Part shown: piece after piece, positions 18,790-28,622 of the stretch
How positions within the stretch are numbered: the first letter of the stretch is position 1
How the letters are laid out: every line of letters begins with the position of its first letter
Assembly (NCBI GenBank): GCA_963773055.1
Contig: CAVYZL010000006.1
Location: 682,001 to 746,000 of the forward strand
Direction: 5' to 3'
DNA length: 64,000 nt
From: PALSA-612 sp963773055
Lineage (GTDB): Bacteria > Actinomycetota > Thermoleophilia > Gaiellales > Gaiellaceae
Notes under the pieces: model-generated
Databases searched by the model: none
Seen by the model: only the letters and a program-made list of their open reading frames with translations
What the model was told of the DNA's origin: nothing
Position numbers and translations under genes: made by a program

Positions 18790-19221
18790 GTGCGAGTCGA
18801 GGTGCTGAACGGGGTCAATCTCGACGTGCTGGGCCGACGGGATCCCGATCTGTACGGTGGCCTGTCGCTGAACGAGCTCGAGCGTCGGATCTATGAATGG
18901 GCGAAGGAGCTCGACGTGGGTGTCCGCTGCCGGCAGACGAACCACGAGGGCCAGTACGTCGACTGGATCCACGAGGTCAGCGAGATGGCGGACGGCGTCG
19001 TCCTCAATCCGGCAGCGTGGACGCACTACAGTTACGCCGTGCACGACGCGGTTCAGCTCCTCGCGATCCCGGTCGTGGAGGTGCATCTGTCGAACGTCGA
19101 CGACCGCGAGGACTGGCGGCGTGTTTCCTTGATCTCCGAGTTTGCGGCGCATCGCGTGGTCGGCAAGGGGCCGGACGGCTACAAGGAGGCGCTCGGGTTC
19201 CTCGCGGAGAAGCTCGCGTGA
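18790..19221 (+). CDS. aroQ: Type II 3-dehydroquinate dehydratase
   Basis: 143 residues, normal for the dodecameric type II enzyme. LNGVNLDVLGRRDPDLYG carries the active-site tyrosine (usual form LNGPNLNLLG). Next come QTNHEGQYVDWIHE, NPAAWTHYSYAVHDA and EVHLSNVDDRE with the catalytic histidine near residue 97. It converts 3-dehydroquinate, the product of the preceding gene's second domain, to 3-dehydroshikimate, the substrate of aroE upstream. The stop overlaps pepQ by four bases. Confidence 0.93.
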   Translation: MRVEVLNGVNLDVLGRRDPDLYGGLSLNELERRIYEWAKELDVGVRCRQTNHEGQYVDWIHEVSEMADGVVLNPAAWTHYSYAVHDAVQLLAIPVVEVHLSNVDDREDWRRVSLISEFAAHRVVGKGPDGYKEALGFLAEKLA

Positions 19222-20255
19222 GGGAGCGGCTCGCCCGGCTGCAGGAGCTGCTCGAGGAGCCGCTCCTCGTTACGAACCCGATCAACGTCACGTACCTCTG
19301 TGGCCTGTCGAGCTCGAACGCCGCGCTGCTCGTCGAGCCCGAGCGGGTGCAGCTCTTCACGGACTTCCGCTACTTCGAGCGCGCCGAGACGATCGCGAGC
19401 GTCGAGGCGGTGCAGACCCGCCGCAACCTCTACGCCGACCTGGCGGAGAGGCTCGAGGGGCGGATCGGCTTCGAGCCGGACGCAGTCACGGTTGCGCGGT
19501 ACCACGTGCTCGACCAGGGCGGTCTCGAGCTCGTGCCGCGGCGGGGCCTCGTCGAGCAGCTGCGCGAGGTGAAGGACAGCGCCGAGCTGGCTGCCGTGCG
19601 CCGGTCAGCCGAGATCCTGACCGAGGCCATGCGGTCACTCGCCGAAGGCGCGGTCGTCGGCCGCTCGGAGCGCGAGCTGGCGTGGCGCCTCGTCGAGCGG
19701 ATGCACGAGCTCGGCGCGGAGGACTCGGCGTTCTCCGCCGTCGTCGCCGGAGGTATCGCGGCCGCCTCCCCGCACGCCGTGCCGAGCGACCGGCGGATCG
19801 AGGTGGGGGAGATGGTCGTCGTCGACGCAGGCTGCAAGATCAACGGCTACTGCTCGGACTGCACGCGGACGTTTTCGACAGGGAAGCTCCCGGTCGAGCT
19901 CGAGGAGGCGTACGCCATCGTGCTCGAGTCACAGCTCGCCGGCCTGGCCGCTGTCCGGCCAGGCGCGGACGGCACCGCTGTCGACGGCGTCGCGCGCAAG
20001 GTGATCGAGGACGCGGGGCTCGGAGAGCGTTTTGGCCACGGGCTCGGTCACGGCGTCGGCCTCGAGGTGCACGAAGCACCTTGGCTCAACCCCGAGCTCG
20101 AGAGCACGCTCGCCGTCGGCAACGTCGTCACGATCGAGCCGGGCGTCTACATCTCGGGGCTCGGTGGCATTCGGATCGAGGATCTCGCGATCGTCGGCGA
20201 AGACGGGCCCGACGTGCTCACCGACCTCACGAAGGAGCTGACGACCGTCGACTAG
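19218..20255 (+). CDS. pepQ: M24 family Xaa-Pro peptidase
   Basis: 345 residues. The creatinase-like N-domain is followed by a pita-bread catalytic domain with a complete dinuclear metal set: two aspartates in VDAGCKINGYCSDCTR (near residues 202 and 213), histidine in GHGLGHGVGLEVHE, glutamates in TIEPGVY and GIRIEDLA. It cleaves dipeptides or peptide N-termini before proline. The start is the GTG in the aroQ stop. Location directly before efp is common, which is fitting since EF-P relieves stalling at proline runs. Confidence 0.92.
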   Translation: MRERLARLQELLEEPLLVTNPINVTYLCGLSSSNAALLVEPERVQLFTDFRYFERAETIASVEAVQTRRNLYADLAERLEGRIGFEPDAVTVARYHVLDQGGLELVPRRGLVEQLREVKDSAELAAVRRSAEILTEAMRSLAEGAVVGRSERELAWRLVERMHELGAEDSAFSAVVAGGIAAASPHAVPSDRRIEVGEMVVVDAGCKINGYCSDCTRTFSTGKLPVELEEAYAIVLESQLAGLAAVRPGADGTAVDGVARKVIEDAGLGERFGHGLGHGVGLEVHEAPWLNPELESTLAVGNVVTIEPGVYISGLGGIRIEDLAIVGEDGPDVLTDLTKELTTVD

Positions 20256-20258
20256 ACT
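20253..20258 (+). promoter_or_regulatory. Putative leaderless -10 (TAGACT) overlapping the pepQ stop
   Basis: TAGACT begins with the pepQ TAG stop. Eight bases separate it from the efp GTG. Confidence 0.5.
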
Positions 20259-20266
20259 GGCGCGCC

Positions 20267-20833
20267 GTGGCCGAGGTCGTCAACACGAACCAGTTCCGGA
20301 ACGGCATGCACATCGAGGTCGACGGCGACATCTGGCGCATCGTCGAGTTCCAGCACGTAAAGCCCGGCAAGGGCGGCGCATTCGTGCGCACGAAGCTCAA
20401 GAGCCTCGCCTCGGGCTCCGTAGTCGACAAGACGTTCCGCGCCGGCGAGAAGTTCACGCGCATCCACACCGAGGTGAAGAGCGTCCAGTACCTCTACGAA
20501 GCAGGCGACGAGGTGATCTTCATGGACGAGGAGACGTACGAGCAGATCCACCTGCCGCGCGCCGAGCTCGCCGAGGAGCTGCAGTTCGTCGAGCCGTCGA
20601 GCTCCGTCCAGCTGCTCACGGTGGATGGCAAGCCGTCGGGTATTCAGCTCCCCGCTTCCGTCGAGCTGACCGTCTCGTCGACGGAGCCCGGGGTGCGTGG
20701 TGACACGGTCTCGAACGTGACGAAGCCGGCGACGCTCGAGACCGGCGCCGTCGTACAGGTGCCGCTGTTCGTGACCGTGGGCGAGCGGATCAAGGTCGAC
20801 CCGAGGGAAAAGAGATACATCAGTAGGGCCTGA
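20267..20833 (+). CDS. efp: Translation elongation factor P
   Basis: 188 residues, full length. The three-domain EF-P is recognisable from TNQFRNGMHIEVDGD to the terminal GERIKVDPREKRYI. The tip lysine is Lys35 in VKPGKGGAF, the position that is modified in some bacteria. No epmA/epmB or EarP-type modification gene is in the window. The protein binds between P and E sites and rescues ribosomes stalled on polyproline. The GTG start is supported by the TAGACT hexamer and the absence of a Shine-Dalgarno. Confidence 0.95.
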   Translation: MAEVVNTNQFRNGMHIEVDGDIWRIVEFQHVKPGKGGAFVRTKLKSLASGSVVDKTFRAGEKFTRIHTEVKSVQYLYEAGDEVIFMDEETYEQIHLPRAELAEELQFVEPSSSVQLLTVDGKPSGIQLPASVELTVSSTEPGVRGDTVSNVTKPATLETGAVVQVPLFVTVGERIKVDPREKRYISRA

Positions 20834-20854
20834 GCCCGCCGTTTGCCAGGGCGC

Positions 20855-20860
20855 TAAGGT
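20855..20860 (+). promoter_or_regulatory. Putative leaderless -10 (TAAGGT)
   Basis: TAAGGT lies seven bases before the ATG at 20868, in the 34-base gap after efp. Confidence 0.5.
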
Positions 20861-20867
20861 CCAACCC

Positions 20868-22680
20868 ATGCCGCGCCTCGTCGACACGACGCTGCGCCTG
20901 CTCGGCCAGGAGCCCCTCGCGGGCAAGCTGCCGACGGGCGAGCAGCTGCGTCTCGCCGAGATCCTCGACGGCGCCGGTTTTGCGTATCTCGAGGTCTCGG
21001 GAGGAGGCTGCTTCGAGACCGCCGTACGTCGCGGCGTCGAGAGCCCGTGGGAGCGGATCCGGATGCTCAAGGCGCGCACGTCGACGCCGCTCGCGATGGC
21101 GCTCCGAGGCCGGTTTCTCGTCGGGCCGCGGCCGGTCGGCGTCGAGCTGGCCGAGCGCTTCGTCGCCTGCGCGGCGGAGAGCGGCATCGACGTCTTCCGC
21201 CTGCACGACCCGCTGAACGACGTCTCCAACCTCCGCGAGGCGGCGAAGGCGATCTCGGCAGCCGGCCGCGAGTTCGACGCGGGGCTCGTCTACAGCCCCG
21301 CGCGCGGCGAGGAGACGGACTGGCTCGTCGACAAGGCGCAGGAGCTCCCCGACCTCGGCGCAGCGCGGATCCTCATCCACGACCCCTCGGGCTCGCTCAG
21401 CCCACATCGCGCCGCGGAGCTCGTCGGTGCGGTGCGCGAGGCGTCCGGTTTGCCCGTCGGCCTCTACAGCCAGGGGGCCGGAGGCACCGCGCTCGCGGCG
21501 GCGATCGAGGCGTCGCGTGCCGGCGCCGACCTCGTAGCCTGCGCCGTCTATCCGCTCGCGCTGACGCTGCACCGCGTCTCCGGTGAGTCGGCCGCGACCG
21601 CTTTCGGCGGCCTCGGCTTCGACACGGGCGTCGATGCGGACACCGTCTGGCGTGCCTCCGACCTCGTCGACGAGTTCATCGGCGACGAGGTCGTGACGCC
21701 GACGCCGCCACGGGTCGCGACGCTCGCTGCCCAGCACCGCTTCCCGCCAGGTCTCGTCGCGGCCCTCGATCTCCACCTGCGCGCGAACGCCGCCGGGGAT
21801 CGCATCGTCGAGGTGCTGGACGAGCTGGCGCGGGTCCGAGCCGAGATCGGCTCGCCGCCGCTCGCCGCGCCGATCGGGCAGATCCTCGCCTCCCAGGCGC
21901 TCGTGCACGTGCTCTCGGCCGAGCGCTACCAGACGATCGTCGACGAGCTGAAGGCGCTCGTCGCGGGCCGCTTCGGCGCGCCTCCCGCCGCCATCGACCC
22001 GACCGTCCAGCGCGCCGTCGAGCTCGTCGGGGGCGACGTTCCGGCCGAGTCGCTGGTCGGCTTCGAGCGCGCAAGTCAGCTCGCTGACGGCCTCGCCGCG
22101 AGCGAGGAGGAGCTCTGTCTGCTCGCGCTGTTCGGCGAGGACGCCGCAACGCTCCTGCGCACGATCCGCGTCCGCGGCCGGCGCGACGACGAGGACGCGG
22201 AAGCGGGCGACCAGACCCGCTCGGAGCGCATCAAGGAGATCGTCCGCATCGTCCAGGAATCGGGTGTCGCGGAGGTGACGCTCGAGGACGACGGGATGAA
22301 GGTGACCGTGCGACGGACGGAGGAGCGAGCAACGCCGTTGCCTCCGCCGGCCGGCGCCTACGGACGCCCTGGAGGACGAGCTCCTCGCGCCGCCGGAGCC
22401 CCCACCCCCGGCAGACGGGCTCGTGCGCATCGAGGCGCCGATGGTGGGGACGTTCTACCGGGCCCCGGAGCCCGGAGCGGCGCCGTTCGTCGAGGTGGGC
22501 GATGTCGTAATCACGGGGCAGACGCTCTGCATCCTCGAGGCGATGAAGCTGATGAACGAGGTGAAGGTCGAGCAGCCGGGGATCGTCCACGCGATCCACC
22601 CCGAGAACGCGCAGCCGGTCGAGTACGGCCAGCTGCTGTTCGAGCTCGAGCCCGCCGACGGCCGTCCGCCGATCCTCTAG
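20868..22680 (+). CDS. accB: Biotin carboxyl carrier protein fused to an inactive carboxyltransferase-like domain (one frame break)
   Basis: About 603 residues. Residues 1-430 align with the OadA/pyruvate carboxylase carboxyltransferase barrel (FRLHDPLNDVSNL, LAERFVA, SQALVHVLSAERYQTI). The metal site is gone: LRDAHQS reads LRLLGQE (Leu11), the carbamylated lysine of IKDMSG is His171, and the HxH pair is Tyr200/Gln202. An AccB linker follows (ERIKEIVRIVQESGV), then a proline-rich hinge and a biotinyl domain with LEAMKLMNEV. One surplus base near 22345-22360 breaks the hinge. accC follows seven bases later, so this is the carrier of acetyl/acyl-CoA carboxylase. The barrel's role is unknown. 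Confidence 0.85.
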
Positions 22681-22686
22681 CCACCG

Positions 22687-24045
<1,359 letters not shown>

Positions 24046-24061
24046 GCAGGGGGGTTGCCTG

Positions 24062-24445
24062 ATGGCCGGCGGCCGCCGCGCGGCCCGCCGCACGGCGCTG
24101 TTTCTCCTCTACCAGTGGGATCTCACCGGCCAGCCGCTCGCCGCGCTCTACGAGGGGGAGATCGACCCGTTCAGCCGCGAGCTCGCGGAGGGCGTGGCGG
24201 CGGAGGCAGAAGCGCTCGACCGGGCGATCGACGCCGCTTCCGACTCGTGGACCTCGGACCGCCTCGGCGTGCTCGAGCGGAACGTGCTCCGCATCGGGAT
24301 CTTCGAGCTCGTCCACGGTACGGTCCCCATCGAGGTGGCGATCTCGGAGGCGGTCAACCTGGCGAAGCGCTACGCATCCGACGAGGCGGCGAAGCTCGTC
24401 AACGGCGTGCTCGGCGGCGTGGCGCGCGAGCGCGTTCCGCGATGA
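24062..24445 (+). CDS. nusB: Transcription antitermination factor NusB
   Basis: 127 residues, all-helical. RRAARRTALFLLYQWDL at the N-terminus, VLERNVLRIGIFELVHG and VAISEAVNLAKRYASDEAAKLVNGVLG are characteristic. With NusE it binds boxA in rRNA leaders. ATG 24062 is chosen because a purine-rich AGGGGGG lies about seven bases upstream. The stop overlaps the next gene (ATGA). Confidence 0.93.
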   Translation: MAGGRRAARRTALFLLYQWDLTGQPLAALYEGEIDPFSRELAEGVAAEAEALDRAIDAASDSWTSDRLGVLERNVLRIGIFELVHGTVPIEVAISEAVNLAKRYASDEAAKLVNGVLGGVARERVPR

Positions 24446-24618
24446 CCGACCCGCTAGCCCAGGCGGACGCCCTGCTCGCGCGGCTCGAGGCTGCGCGCGA
24501 GCGACTGGAAGCAGCTGAGGATCCGGACCAGGCGCTCGAGCTGCTCGAGGAGATCGCCCAGCTCGCGCGCGAGGCGCACGCCGAGATCGAGCGGGCGAAA
24601 GACCAGGTCGACCAGTGA
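24442..24618 (+). CDS. XseB-like small coiled-coil protein
   Basis: 58 residues. Two predicted helices with the pattern LLARLEAARERLEA and ALELLEEIAQLAREA resemble the exodeoxyribonuclease VII small subunit. XseB often lies before ispA, as here, but the large subunit XseA is not in the window. ATGA and GTGA overlaps join it to both neighbours. The length is at the low end for XseB, so the call rests on helix pattern and position. Confidence 0.55.
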   Translation: MTDPLAQADALLARLEAARERLEAAEDPDQALELLEEIAQLAREAHAEIERAKDQVDQ

Positions 24619-25385
24619 GCACGGCGGGCGAGCTGCGCGCGCTCGTCGAGGAGTACCTCGCGCGATTGGCCTTGTCGGCCGATCTCGGGGAGCTCGGCCC
24701 GGCAGTCCGCTACGCGTTCGCCGAGGGCGGCAAGCGCGTGCGACCGGTGATCTGCCTTGCGACGGGCGAGGCGGCCGGCGCTACGGCCGTGGACGTCCTC
24801 CCGGCCGCCGCAGCCGTCGAGCTCGTGCACTCGTTCTCCCTCGTCCACGACGATCTGCCGGCGCTCGACAACGACGAGGTCCGGCGCGGGCAGCCGTCGG
24901 CCTGGGCGCGGTTCGGCGAGGCGGACGCGATCCTCGCAGGCGATGCGCTGCTCGGCGAGGCGCTGCGGCAGGCGTTGTCGTACGACACGCCGGAGGTCGC
25001 GCGCGAGCTGACCGAGGCGACGCTCGGCATGATCGGCGGCCAGCACCTCGACATCCACGGCGAGGAGCACGATCTCGCTGCGCTACACCGGCTGAAGACG
25101 GGAAGGTTGCTCGCGGCGTCGGTCGGCTGCGCTCTCTGGGCGGCCGGGGTGTCCGAGGCGGAACAGGGGCCGTGGCGGAAGTTCGGTGACGAGCTGGGCT
25201 TGCTCTTCCAGATCGTCGACGACGTGCTCGACGAGGACGGCTACTTCCTCGTCCACGGCGCGGACGAGTCGCGCGCGATGGCGCAGGAAGCTGCCTTGCA
25301 GGCGCACGGTTGCCTCGAGGCGGTTCCCGCCGACACGACCGTGCTCGCGGAGATCGTCTCCGATCTGGCGACGCGCACGCGCTGA
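24615..25385 (+). CDS. ispA: Short-chain polyprenyl diphosphate synthase (IspA type)
   Basis: 256 residues. The first aspartate-rich motif DDLPALDND is near residue 81, the second DDVLDEDG near residue 200, and GGKRVRP binds diphosphate. The residue pattern before the first motif (LVHSFSLVHDD) fits farnesyl or geranylgeranyl diphosphate synthases. It is somewhat short (usual about 290) because the C-terminal helices are trimmed. It makes the isoprenoid precursor for undecaprenol, menaquinone or carotenoids. The start GTG overlaps the previous stop. Confidence 0.87.
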   Translation: MSTAGELRALVEEYLARLALSADLGELGPAVRYAFAEGGKRVRPVICLATGEAAGATAVDVLPAAAAVELVHSFSLVHDDLPALDNDEVRRGQPSAWARFGEADAILAGDALLGEALRQALSYDTPEVARELTEATLGMIGGQHLDIHGEEHDLAALHRLKTGRLLAASVGCALWAAGVSEAEQGPWRKFGDELGLLFQIVDDVLDEDGYFLVHGADESRAMAQEAALQAHGCLEAVPADTTVLAEIVSDLATRTR

Positions 25386-25408
25386 CGATCGCTGCGGAAA
25401 CGGCCATC

Positions 25409-25437
25409 TTGGGCCTGCGACGCGGTCCCTCTACCCT
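25409..25437 (+). promoter_or_regulatory. Putative promoter of tlyA: TTGGGC-17-TACCCT
   Basis: TTGGGC (25409-25414), a 17-base spacer and TACCCT (25432-25437) lie in the 58-base gap after ispA. The hexamer is six bases before the tlyA ATG. It is one of the few leaderless promoters here with a plausible -35. Confidence 0.6.
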
Positions 25438-25443
25438 TGCCGC

Positions 25444-26205
25444 ATGAAGAAGCGCCTTGACCTCCTCCTCGTCGAACGCGGTCTGGCCGAGAGTCGCGCT
25501 CAGGCGCAGGCGCTCGTCCTCGCGGGGCGGGTCGCAGGTCACGCGAAGGCCGGCGAGCAGCTCGACGAGGACGTCGAGCTCGCCGTCTCCCAGCCTCCGC
25601 GCTACGTCTCTCGCGGCGGCGAGAAGCTCGAGCACGCGCTCGGCGCGTTCGGCGTCGACGTCCGCGGGGCCGCGTGCCTCGATGTCGGCGCGTCGACCGG
25701 TGGCTTCACCGACTGCCTGCTCCAGCACGGCGCGGCGAAGGTGGTCGCGCTCGACGTCGGCCGCGGGCAGCTGCACCCGAAGATCCGTGACGATCCGCGT
25801 GTGACGGTGCTCGAGCGCACGAACGTCCGCAGCGTGACGTCACTCCCGTACGCGCCCGAGCTCATCACGTGCGACGTCTCGTTCATCTCGCTCCGCGCCG
25901 CGCTGCCTCCGGCGCTCGCGGTCGCCCACGCGGGCTGGCGTGCGCTCCCACTCGTCAAGCCGCAGTTCGAGGCGGGGCGCGCGGAGGCGAAGCGGGGCGT
26001 CGTCCGCGACGCGGCCGTCCACGCGCGGGTGCTCGAGGAAGTCGCCGAGGCGGCGCTCGAGTGGGACGCACGCGTGTGCGCGGTCGTAGACTCAGGTCTG
26101 CCTGGCCCAAAGGGCAACCGCGAGTTCTTCCTCGACCTTCGTCATGACGACAGCCCCCGGCTCCCGGATGCACTCGGCGCCTGGATCGCCGCCGCCGTTG
26201 GCTAA
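25444..26205 (+). CDS. tlyA: TlyA family rRNA 2'-O-methyltransferase
   Basis: 253 residues. An S4-like RNA-binding domain (RLDLLLVERGLAESRAQAQ) is followed by a Rossmann methyltransferase with the SAM loop LDVGASTGGFTDCLL near residue 78 and later KPQFEAGR and SGLPGPKGNREFF. TlyA modifies 16S/23S rRNA cytidines and affects capreomycin sensitivity. The promoter hexamer supports the ATG. It opens the tlyA-nadK-recN-steA cluster seen in actinobacteria. Confidence 0.92.
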   Translation: MKKRLDLLLVERGLAESRAQAQALVLAGRVAGHAKAGEQLDEDVELAVSQPPRYVSRGGEKLEHALGAFGVDVRGAACLDVGASTGGFTDCLLQHGAAKVVALDVGRGQLHPKIRDDPRVTVLERTNVRSVTSLPYAPELITCDVSFISLRAALPPALAVAHAGWRALPLVKPQFEAGRAEAKRGVVRDAAVHARVLEEVAEAALEWDARVCAVVDSGLPGPKGNREFFLDLRHDDSPRLPDALGAWIAAAVG

Positions 26206-26209
26206 GCCC

Positions 26210-26989
26210 GTGCGCCGGGCGGCCGTGGTCACGCACGGCAAGCCGGACGTGATCGGCGACGCGGTCGCCAGACTGGAGGAGGCCGCGGCCAAGGCCGGCG
26301 TCGAGCTCGTGGGAGGTGAGGGAGCGGCTGCCGACGTCGCCATCGTCCTCGGCGGCGACGGGACGATGCTGCGTGCCCTGCAGCGCTATCTCGGCTCGGG
26401 CACGGCGGTCTTCGGTGTCAACTTCGGACGCGTTGGTTTTCTCACGTCCGCCCACGAGAGCGAGCTTGAGGCGGGCGTGTCGCGCGTGTTCGCCGGCGAG
26501 CACGAGGTGGTCGAGCTGGCGACGGTCGACGTCGAGGTCGGAGGCGAGCGCACCGTTGCCGTCAACGACGTCGTCGTCACGAGCGGCACGCTCGGCCGGA
26601 TGGTCGAGCTCGACTGGCGCGTCGGCGGCGAGGTGCTCGGGCGCGTTCCCTGCGACGGCGTCATCTGCGCGACGCCCACGGGATCGACGGCGTACAACCT
26701 CTCGAACGGCGGCCCCGTGCTGGCGTGGGGGCTGGACGCGATGGCGGTGACGTTCGTCTCGCCTCATTCGCTCCACGCACGGCCGCTCGTCGTGCCGCGG
26801 AGCCGGGAGGTCGAGGTCTGGAACAGGACGCCCGACGTGAACGTCGTCGTGCTCGTCGACGGCCACCGCGTGACCGAGCTGGTAGCGGGGGAGCGCGTCT
26901 CCGCGCGCCTCGGCGACCGCACGGCCCTGCTCGCCGTGCTTCCCGAAGCGACGTTCTTCCGGCGCTACCGAGACACGTTTGCTTCGTAG
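26210..26989 (+). CDS. nadK: NAD kinase
   Basis: About 259 residues. GGDGTMLRAL near residue 48 is the diagnostic loop, VNFGRVGFLT follows, and ATPTGSTAYNLSNGGP binds NAD. It phosphorylates NAD to NADP. GTG 26210, four bases after the tlyA stop, gives the usual N-terminus VRRAAVVTHGKP. TTG 26198 or ATG 26144 would add residues inside the tlyA overlap without similarity. The gene overlaps recN by 11 bases. Confidence 0.92.
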   Translation: MRRAAVVTHGKPDVIGDAVARLEEAAAKAGVELVGGEGAAADVAIVLGGDGTMLRALQRYLGSGTAVFGVNFGRVGFLTSAHESELEAGVSRVFAGEHEVVELATVDVEVGGERTVAVNDVVVTSGTLGRMVELDWRVGGEVLGRVPCDGVICATPTGSTAYNLSNGGPVLAWGLDAMAVTFVSPHSLHARPLVVPRSREVEVWNRTPDVNVVVLVDGHRVTELVAGERVSARLGDRTALLAVLPEATFFRRYRDTFAS

Positions 26990-28613
26990 GCTGCGGATCG
27001 AGAACCTCGTCCTGATCCGCGAGGCGCAGCTCGACCTCGCGCCGGGGCTGAACGCGATCACCGGCGAGACGGGGGCCGGCAAGACGATCCTGACCCAGGC
27101 GATCGGCCTGCTGCTCGGCGCCCGGGGCGACTCCGCGCTGATCGGCGCCGAGGGCCAGGAGGCGTACATCGAGGCGGAGCTGGACGCACCGGCCGACCTG
27201 TTCGAGGAGGACGGGTTCGAGGCGATCGCCGAGCTCCGGCCCGAGGACGAGGAGGGAATCGCGGTCGCACGTCGCGTGTTCGCAGACGGACGGACGCGTG
27301 CGTACGCCTGGGGACGGTCCGCGGCGAGAGAGGACGTTGCGGCGCTTGCCGAGCGCCTGATCGCGATGTCCGGCCAGTTCGAGCAGCGACGTCTCTCCCG
27401 GCCGTCGTACCAGCTCGACGTTCTCGATGTCTTCTGCGGCGAGGAGCAGCTCGCGCGGCGAGCGAGTCTCCGCCGGGCGTGGCGGGAGCTCCTGGCCGCG
27501 CGGCGTGCTCACGAGGAGCTGGTCGGCAACGCCGTGGAGGCGAAGGAGCGCGTCATGCTGCTGCGCGCGCTCGCCGAGGACACGACCGGGATCGACGCGG
27601 CGGCAGAAGCCGAGCTTCGCCAGGAGCGCGAGCTTCTCCGCCACGTGACCGAGCTCGCCGCCGCGGCGAGCGCTGCTGCGACGGCGCTGGCCCCGGACGA
27701 CGGCGAGGGGGCCGTCGGCCTCGCCGCGCGCGCCGGCCACGAGCTCGGCTCGGTGTCGGCGATAGCTGCCGAGCTTGCGCCGGTCAGCGCCGAGCTCCGC
27801 GAATGCGAGGTGCGGCTCGCGGAGGCGGCGAGCGCAGTCCGGGCTTTCCTCGCTTCACTCGACGCGGATCCCGGAAGGCTCGAGCACGTGGAGGTGGAGC
27901 TCGAGCGCTATGCCGATCTCCGGCGGACGTACCGGGCCGAGACGACGGACGAGCTCGTCGAGCGCGCCGCCGCCGCACGGGCCGAGCTCGACTCGCTCGA
28001 CGCAGGCGCCGACCCGGTCGAAGCCTCGGCCCGAACGCTCGGGTCACAGGAGCGCGAAGTCGAGGGGATCGTTCAGGCGCTCGGCGAGTCGCGCCGCGAT
28101 CACGTCGAGGGGTTCGCGACCGCTGTCGCAGCGGAGCTCCGCGGGCTCGGCCTGGGGGAGGGCGAGTTCGAGGTGGAGCTGTCGGAACGGGAAGTCACCT
28201 CCACCGGCCGGGACGACGTCCGCTTTCTCGTCAGGCCGAACGCCGGCCTTCCGCTCGCGCCGGTCAGCGAGACCGCATCCGGCGGCGAGCTCTCCCGCAT
28301 CGCGCTTGCGATAGCCGCCGTCGGTGGAGGAGAGACGATGGTGTTCGACGAGATCGACGCGGGCGTTGGCGGCGAGACGGCACACGCGGTCGCGGACACG
28401 CTCGTCCGGCTCGCGACACGGGCACAGGTCGTCACGATCACCCATCTGCCGCAGATCGCGAGCCGCGCGGAGCGGCACTTCGCAGTCGAGAAGATCCCGG
28501 GCGATCCGACGCACACGCGCATTCGCGAGCTGACGCAGGACGAGCGGCGTGAGGAGATCGAGCGTATGCTGGGCGGCCGCGAGTTTCTCGCGACGCTCGC
28601 GGCCTCGGAGTAG
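26979..28613 (+). CDS. recN: DNA repair protein RecN
   Basis: 544 residues. SMC-like ATPase: Walker A GETGAGKT near residue 30, a long central coiled coil rich in ELAAAA and REL heptads, signature SGGELSRIALA near residue 434, Walker B MVFDEIDAGVGG and HLPQIASRA. It acts in double-strand break repair. The start is a TTG inside nadK giving LRRLRIENLVLI, the standard RecN N-terminus. Confidence 0.94.
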   Translation: MLRRLRIENLVLIREAQLDLAPGLNAITGETGAGKTILTQAIGLLLGARGDSALIGAEGQEAYIEAELDAPADLFEEDGFEAIAELRPEDEEGIAVARRVFADGRTRAYAWGRSAAREDVAALAERLIAMSGQFEQRRLSRPSYQLDVLDVFCGEEQLARRASLRRAWRELLAARRAHEELVGNAVEAKERVMLLRALAEDTTGIDAAAEAELRQERELLRHVTELAAAASAAATALAPDDGEGAVGLAARAGHELGSVSAIAAELAPVSAELRECEVRLAEAASAVRAFLASLDADPGRLEHVEVELERYADLRRTYRAETTDELVERAAAARAELDSLDAGADPVEASARTLGSQEREVEGIVQALGESRRDHVEGFATAVAAELRGLGLGEGEFEVELSEREVTSTGRDDVRFLVRPNAGLPLAPVSETASGGELSRIALAIAAVGGGETMVFDEIDAGVGGETAHAVADTLVRLATRAQVVTITHLPQIASRAERHFAVEKIPGDPTHTRIRELTQDERREEIERMLGGREFLATLAASE

Positions 28614-28622
28614 GGGAGAGCG

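Noticed and set aside
20868..22680. Functional oxaloacetate decarboxylase or pyruvate carboxylase subunit
   Set aside because: All metal-coordinating residues of the carboxyltransferase site are substituted, and the locus is the accB-accC one, so this activity is unlikely.
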